A model generated the notes under the pieces. It was not told the DNA's origin. It saw only the letters and a program-made list of their open reading frames with translations, and did not search any database. Source: Sediminibacterium sp. (GTDB lineage Bacteria; Bacteroidota; Bacteroidia; Chitinophagales; Chitinophagaceae). Taken from it: a stretch of 64,000 nucleotides of DNA. Position 1 is the stretch's first letter; each line of letters begins with the position of its first letter. The position numbers and the translations under genes were made by a program. The stretch is from positions 310,001 to 374,000 of the forward strand of contig NZ_JAUYTR010000016.1 of NCBI RefSeq assembly GCF_030695065.1, written 5' to 3'. Positions 9,529 to 18,121 of this stretch are shown piece after piece.

Positions 9529-11163
9529 TTAGTAACCCATTCCACCCATATCAGGAGCACCACCGTGCGCATGAGGAGCTTCAGGCTTTGGCTTATCAGC
9601 AATTACACACTCTGTTGTTAACAACATCGCAGCAATTGATGCAGCATTCTCTAAGGCAACACGAGTTACTTTGGTAGGATCAATTACACCTGCTTTAAAC
9701 AAGTTCTCGTAAACTTCAGTACGAGCATTGAAACCAAAATCGCCCTTTCCTTCTTTTATTTTTTGAACCACAATAGAACCTTCGATTCCGCTGTTGATTA
9801 CAATTTGACGCAATGGCTCTTCAATTGCTCTTTTCACAATTTGAATACCAGTTAATTCGTCTTCATTAGCACCTTTCAACTTCTCTAAGCTTTCTACTGC
9901 GCGAATGTAGGCAACACCACCACCTGGTACAATACCTTCTTCAACTGCAGCTCTTGTAGCGTGTAAAGCATCGTCTACACGGTCTTTCTTTTCCTTCATT
10001 TCAACTTCAGTTGCAGCACCTACATAAAGCACCGCTACACCACCGCTTAATTTAGCTAAGCGCTCTTGTAATTTTTCGCGATCGTAGTCTGAAGTGGTAT
10101 TCTCTACCTGAGCTTTAATTTGGTTAACTCTTGCAGTAATATCTGCTTTTTTACCTTTACCACCTACAACAATAGTGTTATCCTTGTCAATAGTGATAGA
10201 AGCAGCTTGTCCTAAATAAGTAAGGTCTGCATTTTCTAATTTGAAGCCTTGCTCTTCGCTAATTACAGTACCTGCAGTTAGGATAGCAATATCAGTTAAC
10301 ATTTCTTTTCTACGGTCACCAAAACCTGGCGCTTTAACAGCAGCCACTTTAATGGTACCACGTAATTTATTCACCACTAGTGTAGCCAATGCTTCTCCTT
10401 CTAAATCTTCAGCAATAATTACCAAAGGACGACCAGTTTGAGCCACTTTCTCTAGGATATGTAAAATATCTTTCATAGCGCTGATCTTCTTATCGTAGAT
10501 CAAGATGTATGGATTCTGCATTTCAGCTTCCATTTTTTCGCTATTGGTTACAAAGTAAGGAGAAATATAACCACGGTCGAATTGCATACCTTCAACTACA
10601 TCAACAGTTGTATCGGTTCCTTTTGCTTCTTCAACAGTAATAACACCTTCTTTACCCACTTTAGCCATTGCAGTTGCAATTAACTTACCAATTTCGCTAT
10701 CACTATTAGCAGAAATGGTAGCTACTTGCTCAATTTTTTTAGAGTCGTTGCCTACTGCTTGAGATTGTGCTCTTAAGCTATCAACCACTTTAGCAACTGC
10801 TTTATCAATACCACGCTTTAAATCCATTGGATTAGCACCAGCAGCTACGTTCTTTAAGCCTTCGCTAATGATTGCTTGTGCCAATACAGTTGCAGTTGTA
10901 GTTCCGTCTCCTGCAATATCCGCAGTTTTAGAAGCTACTTCCTTAACCATTTGCGCACCCATGTTTTCAATTGCATCTTCTAATTCAATTTCTTTTGCAA
11001 CAGAAACACCATCCTTAGTTACTGAAGGTGCACCAAATTTTTTCTCAATAACCACATTGCGACCTTTAGGTCCTAATGTAACTTTAACAGCGTTGGCAAG
11101 GGTGTCAACGCCTTTCTTCATTTTATTTCTAGCTTCAATATCAAAGAAAATTTGCTTAGCCAT
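9529..11163 (-). CDS. groEL: chaperonin GroEL (Hsp60)
   Basis: ATP-driven double-ring chaperonin that folds cytoplasmic proteins with GroES. The 544-aa sequence is full length, with [19 protein letters not shown], the nucleotide-binding [14 protein letters not shown], the apical-domain stretch ending in VVIN, and the C-terminal Gly/Met-rich tail [11 protein letters not shown]. It lies 34 nt downstream of groES in the standard groES-groEL order and ends at a strong intrinsic terminator. I saw no CIRCE operator upstream of the operon. It appears to be the only groEL in the window. Confidence 0.99.
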   Translation of the reverse strand: MAKQIFFDIEARNKMKKGVDTLANAVKVTLGPKGRNVVIEKKFGAPSVTKDGVSVAKEIELEDAIENMGAQMVKEVASKTADIAGDGTTTATVLAQAIISEGLKNVAAGANPMDLKRGIDKAVAKVVDSLRAQSQAVGNDSKKIEQVATISANSDSEIGKLIATAMAKVGKEGVITVEEAKGTDTTVDVVEGMQFDRGYISPYFVTNSEKMEAEMQNPYILIYDKKISAMKDILHILEKVAQTGRPLVIIAEDLEGEALATLVVNKLRGTIKVAAVKAPGFGDRRKEMLTDIAILTAGTVISEEQGFKLENADLTYLGQAASITIDKDNTIVVGGKGKKADITARVNQIKAQVENTTSDYDREKLQERLAKLSGGVAVLYVGAATEVEMKEKKDRVDDALHATRAAVEEGIVPGGGVAYIRAVESLEKLKGANEDELTGIQIVKRAIEEPLRQIVINSGIEGSIVVQKIKEGKGDFGFNARTEVYENLFKAGVIDPTKVTRVALENAASIAAMLLTTECVIADKPKPEAPHAHGGAPDMGGMGY

Positions 11164-11197
11164 ATTTGTAGTTTTACAATTTTAGAAATGATAATAA

Positions 11198-11479
11198 TTA
11201 AAGAATCGCCAACAGATCACTTTCTCTCATGATCAACAAGTCTTGTCCTTCAATTTGAACTTCAGTACCAGCATACTTGCCATACAATACAGTGTCACCT
11301 ACTTTTACGGTCATTGGCTCATCTGTTTTACCTTTTCCAGCAGCAACGATTACACCACGTTGTGGCTTTTCTTTTGCAGTATCAGGGATAATGATTCCAC
11401 CGGCTGTTTTTTCTTCAGCAGCAGCAGGCTTTACAAGAACTCTGTCGTGCAGAGGAGTAACGTTGATTTTCTTAGCCAT
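11198..11479 (-). CDS. groES: co-chaperonin GroES (Hsp10)
   Basis: Heptameric lid of the GroEL folding chamber. The 93-aa protein shows the family landmarks [11 protein letters not shown], the mobile loop [16 protein letters not shown] and the C-terminal [14 protein letters not shown]. It is the first gene of the groESL operon, with 34 nt to groEL. The 255-nt region upstream, shared with divergent nusB, contains no exact TAnnTTTG box that I could find for this strand, which would fit control by an alternative or heat-inducible promoter, but that is inference. Confidence 0.98.
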   Translation of the reverse strand: MAKKINVTPLHDRVLVKPAAAEEKTAGGIIIPDTAKEKPQRGVIVAAGKGKTDEPMTVKVGDTVLYGKYAGTEVQIEGQDLLIMRESDLLAIL

Positions 11480-11699
11480 ACGTTATTGATTTTGGTTAGT
11501 TGTTTAAAATTTACTGTGAGAAAGCTATAATTATGCCAGAGCGTCATTTCAGCCAATTTTTCAGTTAATGGTATCAAAGGGGGAGCTAAAACGCTGTTGT
11601 TGACAGAATTATCTAGTTAAGAAAGAGTTGACTTATAGCAAGAGTGCCAAAATTTCACCGATAACTACAATTATCAAATCATAATAAACGATAAATCCC

Positions 11700-11707
11700 T
11701 ACCTTCG
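11700..11707 (+). promoter_or_regulatory. variant -7 promoter box (TACCTTCG) upstream of nusB
   Basis: One mismatch from TAnnTTTG (TTCG), 26 nt before the nusB ATG. The same TACCTTCG variant lies 17 nt before the methyltransferase gene at 14632. Confidence 0.3.
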
Positions 11708-11733
11708 CGCTGCTCAAAAAAAGTTCTTGTTTA

Positions 11734-12654
11734 ATGATCAGCAGAAGAAATATCCGCGTAAAAGTAATGCAGTTGCTCTATATGATTGAAGCCGCGGATT
11801 CTACGAATACGTTTCAACATCCCGTTCAAACTCTAGAGAAACAAATGGATAAAAGCAGGGAACTTTTTGTTTACCTGATTTATTTTATTGCAGAAGTAGC
11901 ACGTTATGCAGAAACCAGTGCACAAAAAAGGGCTTCTAAAAACCTTCCTAGCAGGGCAGACCTCAATGTAAATATCAAAATTGCAGGCAACGATTTTATT
12001 TGGAATCTCTTAGAGAATAAGGGATACCAACAATGTTTAGAAAAAGATCATCCTGAAAAAATGTTGGATAAAGAACTGGTAAGTAAAGTGTATAAAGCCT
12101 TATCAGAAAATGCTGTCTACCAAATTTATATAACAGAAGATAGTAGAGATAAGAGTAAAGAGAGAGAGATTATTAAATTGATATTCAGCGAGTTAATGCT
12201 TCCTAATGAGAATTTCATTTCACATATTGAAGAGCATTTTAACAATTGGGACGACGACGCAGAAATGATGGAGCAATTGGTTTTAACCTATATACAAAAG
12301 CCCAAATCGGTTCAATTTAATGAAATTATGAGCCCCGATAAATGGGAGTTTGCAAAAACATTACTAAAAACCGCTATAGATAAAAAAGAATATTGTGCTG
12401 AATTAATCAAGCCAAAATTAAAAAACTGGGATGCAGAGCGAATTGCTCAATTAGATATGGTATTGATGCGTATGGGCTTATGTGAACTCTTGTATTTTGA
12501 CACTATTCCTACCAAAGTGACCATTAACGAATACATAGACTTAGCAAAAGAATACAGTACTGCGCAAAGTGGACAGTTCGTAAATGGAATTTTAGATAAT
12601 ATTCACAAAGAATTGGTAGCAGAGGGCAAGATTCAGAAAGTAAGTTTCAAGTAA
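11734..12654 (+). CDS. nusB: transcription antitermination factor NusB, long form
   Basis: RNA-binding component of the ribosomal antitermination complex (with NusE/S10). At 306 aa it is about twice the length of E. coli NusB (139 aa). The N-terminus MISRRNIRVKVMQLLYMIEA matches the first NusB helix. The conserved end is LKNWDAERIAQLDMVLMRMGLCELL followed by PTKVTINEYIDLAKEYSTAQSGQFVNGILDNI. The roughly 150 residues between are a family-typical insertion in Bacteroidota as far as I know. It is followed 37 nt later by yajC on the same strand. Confidence 0.93.
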   Translation: MISRRNIRVKVMQLLYMIEAADSTNTFQHPVQTLEKQMDKSRELFVYLIYFIAEVARYAETSAQKRASKNLPSRADLNVNIKIAGNDFIWNLLENKGYQQCLEKDHPEKMLDKELVSKVYKALSENAVYQIYITEDSRDKSKEREIIKLIFSELMLPNENFISHIEEHFNNWDDDAEMMEQLVLTYIQKPKSVQFNEIMSPDKWEFAKTLLKTAIDKKEYCAELIKPKLKNWDAERIAQLDMVLMRMGLCELLYFDTIPTKVTINEYIDLAKEYSTAQSGQFVNGILDNIHKELVAEGKIQKVSFK

Positions 12655-12691
12655 TTCCTTTTAATTTGCAAATCATTTAAACAGAGAATAT

Positions 12692-13030
12692 ATGTTATTG
12701 AACGCGTTGACTATTTTAGCTGCCGACCCTAAGCAGGGTGGTACTGTACAATTGATTATGATGGGTGCCATTATTTTGGTATTCTGGTTGTTCATGATTA
12801 GACCGCAAGCAAAAAAAGCAAAAGAGCAAAAGAAGTTTATTGATAATTTATCAAAGGGCGATAAAATTGTCACCATTGCTGGAATTCACGGTATCGTAAA
12901 CAAGATTAACGAAGACGGAACCCTGCAGTTAGAAGTAACTCCTGGAAGCTATTTAAAGATTGAAAAATCTGCCTTGAGCATGGAGTGGACAGCTGCTATT
13001 AACAAGCCCGTTGTAGAAGAGAAAAAATAA
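12692..13030 (+). CDS. yajC: preprotein translocase subunit YajC
   Basis: Small inner-membrane accessory of the SecDF-YajC complex. The 112-aa product has one transmembrane helix (about 20-40, LIMMGAIILVFWLFMIRPQ) followed by the diagnostic RPQAKKAKEQKKFIDNL and KGDKIVTIAGIHGIV. The soluble C-terminal part ends in a charged tail. It lies 37 nt after nusB, and a terminator-like hairpin separates it from coaE. It works with the SecDF encoded at the start of this window. Confidence 0.96.
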   Translation: MLLNALTILAADPKQGGTVQLIMMGAIILVFWLFMIRPQAKKAKEQKKFIDNLSKGDKIVTIAGIHGIVNKINEDGTLQLEVTPGSYLKIEKSALSMEWTAAINKPVVEEKK

Positions 13031-13079
13031 ATTGATTACTGGGCTTTCCAGTAGCTACCAATTATACCTTAATTTTATA

Positions 13080-13110
13080 TCCTGCAAGCCCCAAACTTGC
13101 AGGATTTTTT
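13080..13110 (+). terminator. terminator-like hairpin with T-run directly abutting the coaE ATG
   Basis: TCCTGCAAG / CTTGCAGGA, a perfect 9-bp stem with a 7-nt loop, followed by TTTTTT and then ATG of coaE. It is well placed to end the nusB-yajC transcript, but it also occupies the whole ribosome-binding region of coaE (see findings). Confidence 0.75.
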
Positions 13111-13692
13111 ATGCTTAGTATAGGACTAACAGGAGGAATTGGAAGTGGCAAATCGATAGTGGCTCAAATATTCAGAACACTGGGTATTCCTGTATTAGAC
13201 GCAGACGCATTGGCCAAAAAAATCATGCAGGAGAACAAAGAAGTAAAAACCCAAATAATTACTGCATTTGGGGAAGAATCTTACAATCAACAGGGTTTAA
13301 ACCGATCGTATATTGCCAATATAGTTTTTAAAGACCCTTTTCAATTACAAGTACTGAATTCCATTGTACACCCCGCCACCATTGAAGCGGGGAAAATATG
13401 GGCCTCACAACAAAATGCACCTTATACCATTAAAGAAGCAGCTTTGTTTTTTGAATCTGGTTCTTCTGAAGGGATGGATATGATTGTTGGTGTTTATGCT
13501 CCTGATGCCTTGCGAATTCAGCGTGTGATGCAAAGAGACCAAATAAATAGAGAAGAAGTATTAAACAGAATGAATCATCAAATAAGTCAAAGCATTAAAA
13601 TGAAGCTTTGCGATAAAGTCATTATTAACGATGAGCAATCTTTATTGATACCGCAGGTTTTGCAATTGCATAATGAATTAACTACTTATTAA
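13111..13692 (+). CDS. coaE: dephospho-CoA kinase
   Basis: Last step of coenzyme A synthesis: ATP-dependent phosphorylation of dephospho-CoA at the 3'-hydroxyl. The 193-aa protein carries the P-loop LTGGIGSGKS at residues 6-15 and the CoaE motif VLDADALAKKIMQ. It also has VHPATIEAGKIWAS and a lid region with RVMQRD. The start is fixed because the P-loop begins five residues in, as in other CoaE proteins. The ATG follows immediately after a hairpin and T-run. The gene end overlaps the convergent methyltransferase gene by 11 nt. Confidence 0.96.
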   Translation: MLSIGLTGGIGSGKSIVAQIFRTLGIPVLDADALAKKIMQENKEVKTQIITAFGEESYNQQGLNRSYIANIVFKDPFQLQVLNSIVHPATIEAGKIWASQQNAPYTIKEAALFFESGSSEGMDMIVGVYAPDALRIQRVMQRDQINREEVLNRMNHQISQSIKMKLCDKVIINDEQSLLIPQVLQLHNELTTY

Positions 13693-14632
13693 TTAAATAA
13701 CACCATCGCTTTAATTTTCCCTCAAAATCAAAAGGAGTAGTAGCTTTGGTTATATCTTTTATTTGGGTAGAATGAATTGCTGCCGTATCTAATTGAAACC
13801 GCACAAAATTGGTACTGAAATACAATTGACCCTCTGGAGCTAGCGCTGCTAAAACATCATTAATCAGCTCTGCATGGTCTCGCTGTATATCAAGTATATC
13901 TTTCATTCGTTTACTATTGCTGAACGTTGGCGGATCCATAATAACCAAGTCAAAACTATTGGGTTGCAGTGTTTTTAGGTATTGCTTAACGTCGGCGTGA
14001 ATAAATTGATAAGCTTTCTTATCCTTAAATAAATTAATAGTCATATTGTCTTCTGCCCAAGCCAAATAGGTCTTAGATAAATCTACTGAAGTTACGCTAG
14101 AAGCTCCGCCAGCAGCTGCATAAACTGAAAAAGAACCTGTATAACAAAATAGATTCAATACCCTTTTATTGGCACATGTAGACTTAACCATTTTACGAGT
14201 GATGCGATGATCTAAAAACAAGCCTGTATCTAAATAGTCGGTTAGGTTTACCAAAAATTTTAGCCCATCTTCTATTACAGTGCTGTATTCTTTTTCGGTG
14301 CTTATTTTTTCGTATTGTTCATCTTTATGGCTCATTCTTTTGCGCAGTTTAAAATTCATGCGCTCAATTGGAATGCCTACAATATCTGAGATAATAGCTT
14401 TGCATTCTTCCATCCATGCATCGTGCACTTCGTCTTCCATACCATGCCTTCGCAAGTATTCAGCAATATATAATTGATCTTCGTACAACTCAATACTAAA
14501 AGGGAATTCAGGTAAATCATGGTCGTAAATTCGATAACATAAAATATTTTGTCTACGGGCCAATTTACTTTTGTGCTTAACAACTTTGCTCAGCCTGTTT
14601 CTAAACATTTCTGCCTTTACCGGATCAATCAT
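13682..14632 (-). CDS. class I SAM-dependent methyltransferase, RlmK/RlmI-like (putative 23S rRNA methyltransferase)
   Basis: Transfers a methyl group from SAM, most likely to rRNA by similarity to the RlmL C-terminal domain and RlmI. In the 316-aa protein the N-terminal half is the small substrate-recognition region. Then come YLDTGLFLDHRITRKMV, the SAM motif I VLNLFCYTGSFSVYAAAGGA, the acidic motif SVDLS and the catalytic-loop motif VIMDPPTFSNSKRMKD. No PUA or THUMP domain is obvious. It is convergent with coaE (11-nt overlap). A TACCTTCG box lies 17 nt upstream of the ATG. The target base is not predictable here. Confidence 0.82.
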   Translation of the reverse strand: MIDPVKAEMFRNRLSKVVKHKSKLARRQNILCYRIYDHDLPEFPFSIELYEDQLYIAEYLRRHGMEDEVHDAWMEECKAIISDIVGIPIERMNFKLRKRMSHKDEQYEKISTEKEYSTVIEDGLKFLVNLTDYLDTGLFLDHRITRKMVKSTCANKRVLNLFCYTGSFSVYAAAGGASSVTSVDLSKTYLAWAEDNMTINLFKDKKAYQFIHADVKQYLKTLQPNSFDLVIMDPPTFSNSKRMKDILDIQRDHAELINDVLAALAPEGQLYFSTNFVRFQLDTAAIHSTQIKDITKATTPFDFEGKLKRWCYLINK

Positions 14633-14649
14633 ATGCCCTGTTTATAATA

Positions 14650-14657
14650 CGAAGGTA
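14650..14657 (-). promoter_or_regulatory. variant -7 promoter box (TACCTTCG)
   Basis: One mismatch from TAnnTTTG, 17 nt before the methyltransferase ATG, the same spacing as several exact boxes in this window. Confidence 0.35.
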
Positions 14658-14726
14658 CAAGCCATTTATCCATAATGTAAACTTTGAACCTTCATTTCAA
14701 TTATATTTATAACCTAAAGCTTGCAC

Positions 14727-16301
14727 ATGAAAAAACTTTTCCTGATGGCTTGTTTTTTGCCCCTGATAGGACAAATAAAAGCACAACAGTATCCAACATT
14801 ACAAGAACAACAAAACCGACTAACGCAGTTGGTAAAAAACAACCCAAAATGGGTATCTATCCAATCTTTGGCCAAAACTAGTGGCGGTAAAGATATATGG
14901 GTAGTAACATTGGGAACTGGTAAAACCGAAACCAAACCAGCTATTGCTGTGGTGGGTGGAGTAGAAGGCACTCATTTACTAGGCACCGAATTAGTGATTC
15001 AATTTGCAGAGAAACTATTGAAGCAAATTGACAAAGACAGCGTGCAAAAATTATTAACCGAGAACACATATTATTTGTTTCCCAATATGAGCCCTGATGC
15101 CATGGAAACCTATTTTAGTAATCTCACATTTGAGCGATTGGGCAATGCCAATAACACCGATGACGACAGAGATGGCAAAACAAATGAAGATGCGTTTGAT
15201 GATTTAGACGGGAATGGAAAAATTACCATGATGCGTGTAGAAAGTCCTGTGGGCATATATAAACTTCATCCCGACGACCCTAGAGTCTTAATTAAAGCGG
15301 ATATTTCTAAAGGAGAAAAAGGAAAATACTTGTTACTATCCGAAGGAATAGACAATGATAAGGATGGGCAATTTAATGAAGATGGGGTTGGTGGAATCCA
15401 TTTCAATAAAAACCTGACTTATAAGCATAAAACATTTGCAGCAGGTGCCGGTGAATTTCCAGCAAGTGAAATAGAAACAAGAGCCCTCCTCGATTTCTTG
15501 TATGATGCATTCAATGTTTATGCAGTGGTTAGTTTTAGCAGTTTAAATAATTTGAGTGCAAATGATGATAAAATAACAACCGTAGTAAGTGAATTGTATA
15601 ATAAAACGATGGGGGCTAAAGATGCCCCAAAGCCAACTGCAGAAGGAGGAGATTTCATGAGTTGGGCTTACCAACATTATGGTCGTTTTAGTTTCAGCAC
15701 CCCTGGCTGGTGGGTTCCCAAAGCCAAGCCAGATACGGCAAAGAAAGAAAAAGCATTTACTGTAGAAGATGCCACAGCTAATTATTTAAGATGGAGTGCA
15801 CAGCAAGGATTAAATCATTTTACTGATTGGAAAACCGTACAACATCCCGACTTCCCCAATCAAGTAGTGCAAGTTGGAGGCGTAGATCCCTACGTAATGA
15901 TTAATCCTCCATATAAAATGGTGGATAGTATTGCCTCAAAACATACAATGTTTTTAACCAAGTTGGTGAATTTAAAACCACAAGTAGTTATTCAAAAAGT
16001 AGAAACCCAAAGATTGAGTAATGGCTTAACCAAGATTACAATTGATGTATCAAATGCTGGAATGCTACCTACACATAGCAAATTTGCTGACCGAAATTAT
16101 TTTGTAAAACGATTGAAGGTTGCCTTACAATTAAACGACAAACAACAATTGATTGGAGGCAAAAAATTAGAGCTACTCAACAATATGGAACCACATACTA
16201 TGCAACAATTCAGCTGGATTGTAAAAGGCACTGGAAGTATTACTGTTGAGGCCGGCTCACCTGCTATTGGCTTAACTACTAAAGCCATTTCGTTACAATA
16301 A
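14727..16301 (+). CDS. secreted M14 carboxypeptidase-like protein, probable pseudoenzyme
   Basis: Paralogue of the next gene, with a signal peptide (MKKLFLMACFLPLIGQIKAQ, cleavage near 20) and the same architecture. At the position of the zinc motif HxxE it has V-E-G-T-H (E80, H83), so His and Glu are exchanged. The second zinc His is replaced by Ser in VVSFSSLNN, the substrate-binding NR of DPNRDW becomes NK, and no catalytic Glu is found in FSFSTPGWW. The calcium-loop-like DDDRDGKTNED and LDGNGKITMM are kept. It therefore probably lacks peptidase activity and may bind peptides or assist its partner. The ORF-track start is a TTG two codons upstream; ATG 14727 fits the signal peptide. 526 codons in the track become 524 here. 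Confidence 0.85.
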   Translation: MKKLFLMACFLPLIGQIKAQQYPTLQEQQNRLTQLVKNNPKWVSIQSLAKTSGGKDIWVVTLGTGKTETKPAIAVVGGVEGTHLLGTELVIQFAEKLLKQIDKDSVQKLLTENTYYLFPNMSPDAMETYFSNLTFERLGNANNTDDDRDGKTNEDAFDDLDGNGKITMMRVESPVGIYKLHPDDPRVLIKADISKGEKGKYLLLSEGIDNDKDGQFNEDGVGGIHFNKNLTYKHKTFAAGAGEFPASEIETRALLDFLYDAFNVYAVVSFSSLNNLSANDDKITTVVSELYNKTMGAKDAPKPTAEGGDFMSWAYQHYGRFSFSTPGWWVPKAKPDTAKKEKAFTVEDATANYLRWSAQQGLNHFTDWKTVQHPDFPNQVVQVGGVDPYVMINPPYKMVDSIASKHTMFLTKLVNLKPQVVIQKVETQRLSNGLTKITIDVSNAGMLPTHSKFADRNYFVKRLKVALQLNDKQQLIGGKKLELLNNMEPHTMQQFSWIVKGTGSITVEAGSPAIGLTTKAISLQ

Positions 16302-16311
16302 AAATTCAATC

Positions 16312-18045
16312 ATGAAAAAAATATATTCTTTTTCGATAGCACTTATATTGAGTATAAGCTTGATGGCTCAAGAAGCCAATCAGGTTTTTAAAGCTGCTGG
16401 AACCCCTGTTAATCCTAAGGTGCAGGCAAGCTGGAACCGTTATTATGATCATGCAGGAATTACCGCTCTCTGTAAAAAAATTGCAGCAGCTTATCCTGAT
16501 TTAGCCAAATTAACTTCTTTAGGAAAGTCTTATGCAGGCAGAGATTTGTGGTGTTTAACCATTACCGATTTTAAAAAGGGAAATGAATTGCAAAAGCCAG
16601 GCATGTACATTGATGGCAATATTCACTCAAATGAAATTCAAGGAGCCGAATTCGCTTTATATACAGCTTGGTATTTAACGGAGAGTTTTGGCGATACAAA
16701 ATTCATTCAAGAATTATTAACCGATAAAGTATTCTATATTGTTCCTAGCATTAACCCAGATGGAAGAGATAGTTATATGCACCAGCCCAACACTGCTAGT
16801 TCCCCTAGATCTGGTGTTAAGCCTGTAGACAATGATGGTGATGGATTAGTAAACGAAGATTGGTACGATGATTTAGACGGCGACGGGCATATTACCATGA
16901 TGCGTAGAAAAAATGTTAATGGTCGATATAAATTAGATCCACGTGATCCTAGAAATATGGTGATGGTAGGTGCAGATGAACAGGGGGATTATGAACTCCT
17001 TGGTATGGAAGGCATAGACAATGATGGTGACGGCCGCGTAAATGAAGATGGCTATGCATTTGAGTACGATCCCAACAGAGATTGGGGTTGGGGATGGCAG
17101 CCAAATTATATTCAAAATGGTGCCTATAAATATCCATTCTCTATACCTGAGAACAGAGCGATAATGGAGTTTGTAATGAAACACCCCAATATTGCTGCAG
17201 CACAGTCTTATCATAATGCAGGCGGAATGATATTAAGAGGACCTGGTGCTTCTGCTGATGTTACTACTTACAATTCACAAGATGTGGCTATTTATGATGC
17301 CATTGCCAAAAAAGGAGAGGAGTTGATGCCTGGCTATAAATACTTAGTGGTATATAAAGATTTGTATTCTGCGTACGGGGGAGAACTAGATTGGTTTTAT
17401 GCAGGAAGAGGCATTTATACCTATTCGAATGAATTGTGGACTCCGTATTTAATGTTCATGAAAGAGAGTACTAGAAGCCCTTTTGACAATAGCTCTTATA
17501 ATTTTGACAAGTACTTATTGTTTAAAGATGGATTTGTAGATTGGAAAGAATACGATCATCCACAATATGGCAAAGTAGAGATTGGTGGATTTAAAAAGAA
17601 CTTTGGAAGAGCTCATCCCGGATTTTTATTAGAATCTGATGCGCACAGAAATATGGCATTTAGCATATATCATAGTTACCATACACCTAAATTATCTGTT
17701 TCAGAAATTAAAGAAAAGGATTTAGGAGGTGGATTAACAGAAGTAACTGCTGTAATAGCCAATGAAAGATTGATGCCTACGCATAGCAGTCAAGATGTAA
17801 AGAATAAAATAGAAAGGCCAGATTATATTACTTTGAATTCCACTGCTAAAATAGTAGCTGGAATGATTATGACCGATAAAGATTTGAATCTTTCTAAAAT
17901 TCAAAAAAACAATCCAAGTACTATTGAAGTAGACAATATACCTGGGTTAGGAACTGTAACAGTTAAATGGATTGTTGAAGGCAAAGGAAAATACACGGTG
18001 AATGTAGACAGCAAAAAAGGAGGAATAGCTACCAACGCTAAATAG
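16312..18045 (+). CDS. secreted zinc carboxypeptidase (M14 family)
   Basis: Predicted periplasmic or extracellular metallocarboxypeptidase. The 577-aa protein has a signal peptide (MKKIYSFSIALILSISLMAQ). The zinc motif is H105-S-N-E108 in DGNIHSNEIQGAE and the third ligand is H301 in AQSYHNAGG. The substrate-binding DPNRDWGW is at about 253 and the likely catalytic Glu is E374 in YTYSNELW. Between them lies an insert with repeated DxDxDG loops (DNDGDGLVNED, DLDGDGHITMM, DNDGDGRVNED) that look calcium-binding. A beta domain of unknown role forms the C-terminus. It starts 10 nt after the inactive-looking paralogue, so the two form an operon and probably arose by tandem duplication. Confidence 0.92.
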   Translation: MKKIYSFSIALILSISLMAQEANQVFKAAGTPVNPKVQASWNRYYDHAGITALCKKIAAAYPDLAKLTSLGKSYAGRDLWCLTITDFKKGNELQKPGMYIDGNIHSNEIQGAEFALYTAWYLTESFGDTKFIQELLTDKVFYIVPSINPDGRDSYMHQPNTASSPRSGVKPVDNDGDGLVNEDWYDDLDGDGHITMMRRKNVNGRYKLDPRDPRNMVMVGADEQGDYELLGMEGIDNDGDGRVNEDGYAFEYDPNRDWGWGWQPNYIQNGAYKYPFSIPENRAIMEFVMKHPNIAAAQSYHNAGGMILRGPGASADVTTYNSQDVAIYDAIAKKGEELMPGYKYLVVYKDLYSAYGGELDWFYAGRGIYTYSNELWTPYLMFMKESTRSPFDNSSYNFDKYLLFKDGFVDWKEYDHPQYGKVEIGGFKKNFGRAHPGFLLESDAHRNMAFSIYHSYHTPKLSVSEIKEKDLGGGLTEVTAVIANERLMPTHSSQDVKNKIERPDYITLNSTAKIVAGMIMTDKDLNLSKIQKNNPSTIEVDNIPGLGTVTVKWIVEGKGKYTVNVDSKKGGIATNAK

Positions 18046-18068
18046 CTAATAAAAAAATGCTTTATAAC

Positions 18069-18105
18069 ACAAACGGCTGGCACTTTTAAAGTTCCAGCCG
18101 TTTGT
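18069..18105. terminator. hairpin terminator between the M14 operon and the aminotransferase gene
   Basis: Strong stem ACAAACGGCTGG / CCAGCCGTTTGT between convergent genes. The T-run is weak on both sides, so termination may rely on stem strength. Confidence 0.65.
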
Positions 18106-18121
18106 ATTTAAATAAACGAGA

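Noticed and set aside
11620-11655. GAGTGCCAA near groES, resembling half of a CIRCE operator, and TGGCAC..TTGC on the minus strand, resembling a sigma-54 promoter
   Set aside because: The second CIRCE half-site is missing at the required N9 spacing, and GG-to-GC spacing in the sigma-54-like sequence is 9 rather than 12.
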